Assembly: GCF_019249725.2 (NCBI RefSeq)
Contig: NZ_CP137559.1
Location: forward strand, 1,549,501 to 1,613,500
Direction: 5' to 3'
DNA length: 64,000 bases
Source of the DNA: Segatella hominis
GTDB lineage: Bacteria > Bacteroidota > Bacteroidia > Bacteroidales > Bacteroidaceae
In this document: in pieces, positions 60,907 to 64,000 of the stretch
Layout: each line of letters starts with the position of its first letter
Position numbering within the stretch: position 1 is the stretch's first letter
Program-made: the position numbers and the translations under genes
Notes under the pieces: model-generated
Databases searched by the model: none
What the model saw: only the letters and a program-made list of their open reading frames with translations
Told to the model about the DNA's origin: nothing

Positions 60907-61983
60907 TTAGGAACAGCAGGTAATATTTTTTTCGAAAAAGCCACCTCTTTTTACTTTTCCCGTTTCCGTCATCGGTATCTTGTCAACATGTATGAACAGT
61001 TTCGGCACCCAGAATTTAGGAAGTTGCTCTTTACAAACCCGTTCTACTTCATCCAAATCCACATCCTCAGAGACGAGTACAGCCATTTCCCCAAACTTTT
61101 CATCCTTCTTCTTCGTTATCATAAACGGAGACTGGAGAAATGGGCGGAGTTTATTCTCCACCTCCTCTATCTGGATTTTCACACCGCCGGAACAGATTAC
61201 AAAATCTTTCCTGCCCTTGATACGAAAGGCAACCCGATGGCTACCCCATGACTCGGAAGCATCCATCACTTTCAGTTCGGCTATATCATTGGTCACTAAC
61301 TTTTCTGCACAAACCAAGGGGGCATCAATCACAAGACACCCCTCCTGGTTCACTTCCACCTTTACGCTATCAAAGGGATGATACCACTCACTCGCATCCG
61401 GTCCGTTCAGTCGTCTCAAGGCGATATGCGACAGTGTTTCCGTCATGCCATAAGTACTCCAAACCGCTATCTCTTCCGGCAAAGTCATCAATTCAGCAGC
61501 GAGTGCCTCATCAATGGCTCCACCCCCAATGATCAGGTTTTTAATTCTCCCCAACCTTTCCCTTTCTTCTGGTACGCTGAGCGAATTGAATACCTGCATC
61601 GGTACCATGGCAGCAAAATCGATACCTCTCGCTAAAATCGTAGCAGCAGAACAGGAAGATGAAGTATGGAAATCAACAGCAGTAGCCTGCTGAAGAGCTT
61701 CATTGGAGAGTGGATGACCACAGGGTTCGACACAAACGAGCCGAAGTTCTCTCTCGATGCTTCTCACCGTCATCATTTTGCCTGCAATATAATCGAGAGG
61801 CAAACAGAGAAATGCGGAGTCACCGGACTGAATCCCCAAGAAATCACAGGTAATGCGAGCCGAGTTTCTCATCTTATCCTTCTCGACCCACATCTCCTTC
61901 GGTTTACCGGTAGAGCCACTGGTATGCACCAGCACCCTATCCTCCTCATTTTCCCATATCTCTAAAAAATCCTTCAAGTGCAT
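60907..61983 (-). CDS. menE: O-succinylbenzoate-CoA ligase (MenE-like)
   Basis: Acyl-adenylate-forming enzyme activating o-succinylbenzoate in menaquinone synthesis. Start MHLKDFLEIWENEEDRVLV at 61983. Motifs: VHTSGSTGKPKEMWV (P-loop), YGMTETLSHIALR (adenylate-binding), IKGRKDFVICSGGVKIQIEEVE (hinge) and the catalytic Lys in TETGKVKRGGFF. At 358 residues it is short compared with classic MenE (about 450), missing much of the N-terminal subdomain, as is usual in Bacteroidota. The last residues (ITCCS) may be altered by the adjoining deletion scar. 41 bp after menC. Confidence 0.9.
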   Translation of the reverse strand: MHLKDFLEIWENEEDRVLVHTSGSTGKPKEMWVEKDKMRNSARITCDFLGIQSGDSAFLCLPLDYIAGKMMTVRSIERELRLVCVEPCGHPLSNEALQQATAVDFHTSSSCSAATILARGIDFAAMVPMQVFNSLSVPEERERLGRIKNLIIGGGAIDEALAAELMTLPEEIAVWSTYGMTETLSHIALRRLNGPDASEWYHPFDSVKVEVNQEGCLVIDAPLVCAEKLVTNDIAELKVMDASESWGSHRVAFRIKGRKDFVICSGGVKIQIEEVENKLRPFLQSPFMITKKKDEKFGEMAVLVSEDVDLDEVERVCKEQLPKFWVPKLFIHVDKIPMTETGKVKRGGFFEKNITCCS

Positions 61984-62024
61984 CGTATTCCCTTTTATTG
62001 TTTTCAAAAAGAAAAACAGGAGAC

Positions 62025-63143
62025 TTAGGGAAGAAAAAACAATTTTTCTCCCCGAATCTCTAATTGGCTCGGCAAATTATCCTCAAACAACTTCCCTGTT
62101 CCAAGTCCTTGTGCCATAGGAGCCTCAGCGCCATACGCTTCCTCTCCATAGACCTTAGCACAGAAATGGGCAATCGCATTCAGTCCTACATTGCTTTCCA
62201 AAGCGGATGTGATCCAACTCCCAATTCCTCTTTCCCGGGCAAGGGAGATCCATTCCTCACATCCATACATACCTCCATGGAGCGAAGGTTTCAAAACAAT
62301 ATATTGCGGCCGGATGGTATCCAACAGCGCCTGCTTCATCGAACGGACATTGACACCGATCAATTCCTCATCAAGCGCAATCGGCAACGGAGTTTCCCGG
62401 CAGAGTTCAGCCATCTTAGGCCACTGATGCTGTTTGATAGGCTGTTCGATGGAATGAATATCGTATCTTGCCAATGTTTCCAGGCGACTCATCGCATTCT
62501 CCGGAGAGAAACCACCATTGGCATCCACACGCAGTTGCACCTCCTCCTTGGAATAGCGCTCTCTGATACACTTGACCAGATCCAGTTCTTTCAGGAAGTC
62601 GATGGCACCAATCTTCAGTTTCACGCAATGGAAACCCTCTTTCAGTTTCTCCTCCAGTCTTCCTAACATTTCATCGTAAGAGCCCATCCACACGAGTCCG
62701 TTGATGGTAATCCCCGCTTCCCCGCGTGCAAAAGGCGTATCATACAATTTTCCCAAGCCATTTGCCCAAGCCGGAACAGCAAATGTCTGCAAGGCGACAG
62801 AAGAAGGATCAGCAGTTGCAGCCACCTTTACCTGATGGAAGAAGTCTGCAAATGCCGATTCCAATCCAAAAGTAATGCTCGGATAGGCACGAATCATATC
62901 ATACGGAATACGTCCCATCTGTTCCACCAGTTGACAGACCTGTCGCAGCGTCGCCTCATATTCCGGTTTCGCATCACAGCTCAAATCCGGGAGCGTAGCA
63001 CATTCGCCCACACCTTTCACGCCCGGAACTTCATCCGAGGATAGCGTGAGGAAGAAACTATGCCGGGTGGTATAAACGCCTCTTGATGTTCCTGCCGGCA
63101 CCTTGAAATGGAGCGTCCGCTCCGATATCTCTATCTTGTACAT
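62025..63143 (-). CDS. menC: o-Succinylbenzoate synthase
   Basis: Enolase-superfamily dehydratase converting SHCHC to o-succinylbenzoate in menaquinone synthesis. 372 residues: N-terminal capping domain (RTLHFKVPAGTSRGVYTTRHSFFLTL), then the barrel with the catalytic Lys in CVKLKIGAIDF, metal ligands Asp in LRVDANGGFSPENAM, Glu in HSIEQPIK and the Asp/Glu in PIALDEELIG, and the second Lys in YIVLKPSLHGG. Its start codon overlaps the stop of the upstream hydrolase gene (TAATG), indicating translational coupling. Confidence 0.92.
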   Translation of the reverse strand: MYKIEISERTLHFKVPAGTSRGVYTTRHSFFLTLSSDEVPGVKGVGECATLPDLSCDAKPEYEATLRQVCQLVEQMGRIPYDMIRAYPSITFGLESAFADFFHQVKVAATADPSSVALQTFAVPAWANGLGKLYDTPFARGEAGITINGLVWMGSYDEMLGRLEEKLKEGFHCVKLKIGAIDFLKELDLVKCIRERYSKEEVQLRVDANGGFSPENAMSRLETLARYDIHSIEQPIKQHQWPKMAELCRETPLPIALDEELIGVNVRSMKQALLDTIRPQYIVLKPSLHGGMYGCEEWISLARERGIGSWITSALESNVGLNAIAHFCAKVYGEEAYGAEAPMAQGLGTGKLFEDNLPSQLEIRGEKLFFLP

Positions 63144-64000
63144 TATTTCTTTTTCAATTCATAAAGATCCTTGCGTCTGTCGCGCATATTGCGAACAGCA
63201 CCATACGTATGCAACTCATTGAGAAGATTCAAATCTACATCCGAAATCAGGATCATTTCCGTATTCGGTGTCGCCTCCGAGCGCTTACCATCATTAGGGA
63301 AGGCAAAATCACATGGTGTAAATACGGCACTCTGTGCATACTGGATATCCATATTATGCACACGAGGCAAGTTGCCTACACTACCTGCAATCGCCACATA
63401 ACACTCATTCTCGATAGCACGCGCCTGTGCACAGACTCTCACACGAGAGTAGGCATTCTGCGTATCGGTCATAAATGGTACAAAGAGAATCTGCATACCA
63501 TCCTGTGCCATCAGACGGGAGAGTTCAGGGAACTCCACATCATAGCAGATGACAATACCAATCTTGCCACAGTCGGTATCAAAAGTCTGGATATTGCTAC
63601 CGCCTGTCAATCCCCAACATTTCTGTTCATCTGGAGTCACATGAATCTTCTCATACATATCCACGCTACCATCTCTGCGGCAGAGGAAACCCACATTATA
63701 AAGTGCCCCGTCTTCCTTTACCAGTGGCATAGAACCCGTGATGATATTGATGTTATAGCTGATAGCCAACTCACGGAAACGGTCACGGATCTGTTCCGTA
63801 TATTGAGCCATTTCACGAATACTCTGCGCTTCACCCATGTCATTAAACTTCGCCATCAGCGGAGCATTAAAGTATTCTGGGAAAAGGATAAAATCACTCT
63901 TATAGTCAGACACGGAATCCACGAAGAACTCCACCTGTTCAAAGAGATCATCCACAGAAGCATAAGGACGCATCTGCCACTGAACCAATCCGATGCGCAC
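63143..64000 (-). CDS. Carbon-nitrogen hydrolase (nitrilase superfamily), 5' end cut by the window edge
   Basis: Amidase-type hydrolase of uncertain substrate. The catalytic triad is visible: Glu in ILFPEYFNAP, Lys in MYEKIHVTPDE, and Cys in IVICYDVEFPELSRL. The frame is open to the last base of the window and RIGLVQWQMRPY is an internal domain start rather than a protein start. In Bacteroidota this domain is usually the C-terminal part of a fusion with an N-terminal GNAT acetyltransferase, so about 200 residues are probably missing beyond the edge. Cotranscribed with menC through a 1-nt stop/start overlap. Confidence 0.88.
   Translation of the reverse strand: MRIGLVQWQMRPYASVDDLFEQVEFFVDSVSDYKSDFILFPEYFNAPLMAKFNDMGEAQSIREMAQYTEQIRDRFRELAISYNINIITGSMPLVKEDGALYNVGFLCRRDGSVDMYEKIHVTPDEQKCWGLTGGSNIQTFDTDCGKIGIVICYDVEFPELSRLMAQDGMQILFVPFMTDTQNAYSRVRVCAQARAIENECYVAIAGSVGNLPRVHNMDIQYAQSAVFTPCDFAFPNDGKRSEATPNTEMILISDVDLNLLNELHTYGAVRNMRDRRKDLYELKKK

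Overview
The window looks like a chromosomal segment of a gut or oral Bacteroidales species, most likely Prevotella/Segatella (P. copri-like). This is inferred from the families present: Bacteroidota-type LptF/G permease, DUF4491, DUF5020, head-GIN lipoprotein, smalltalk protein, UpxY-like NGN protein and a type IX-like C-terminal tail. The promoters agree: many genes are preceded by the Bacteroidota -7 box TAnnTTTGC, often with a TTG/TTTG -33 element 19-21 bp upstream. AT-rich spacers and weak Shine-Dalgarno sites fit too. I recognised no rRNA, tRNA or CRISPR array. Both edges cut genes (lon on the left, a carbon-nitrogen hydrolase on the right).

Layout. 1-9.2 kb (+): lon, tgt, an LptF/LptG-type permease, a DEAD-box RNA helicase with an Asn/Gln-rich tail, and a large SLBB polysaccharide-export protein. 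9.4-11.2 kb (-): a phosphohexomutase. 11.3-20.4 kb (+): DUF4491, rlmH, uvrA, a DUF1573 protein, an EFR1-type flavodoxin/ferredoxin, a secreted M6 protease, trmD, and three small membrane proteins (dispanin, DUF2752, TM2). A patatin (-) follows, then Xaa-Pro aminopeptidase, a C1 peptidase, recJ and recQ (+). 28-34.6 kb (-): branched-chain amino acid genes ilvD-ilvB-ilvN, then a separately promoted acyl-ACP thioesterase, then ilvC. 35-43.8 kb (-): an OmpA-family porin, a GH51 arabinofuranosidase, folD, ffh, a small secreted protein and gltD.

43.9-48.1 kb (-) is the highlight. The aromatic operon pheA - aminotransferase - DAHP synthase/chorismate mutase - tyrA is preceded by an unannotated 24-residue leader ORF with nine Phe/Tyr codons in its first 14. 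An intrinsic terminator follows it. The last leader codons carry a 7-nt segment perfectly complementary to the 5' arm of that terminator. This is the geometry of a ribosome-mediated Phe+Tyr transcription attenuator in Bacteroidota.

48.2-57.2 kb is partly accessory DNA. It holds a TPR protein, a DUF5020 outer-membrane protein, then a scar of about 2.5 kb (50.3-52.8 kb) bounded by ~97-bp inverted repeats. The scar contains a truncated helicase and IS remnants. Next come a small HTH-like protein, the Bacteroidota cassette DUF4248 - HU/HIG DNA-binding protein - smalltalk - PGRP-type amidase with a striking 56-bp palindrome, an orphan NusG/UpxY-like protein, and a head-GIN lipoprotein. 57.3-64 kb (-): pflA and pflB (anaerobic pyruvate cleavage), a 45-residue membrane protein, a glycosidase-domain remnant, and menE, menC and a nitrilase-family hydrolase.

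Together the genes describe an anaerobic, amino-acid-prototrophic, plant-glycan-using bacterium that makes menaquinone. All identifications come from reading the sequence; no database search was run.
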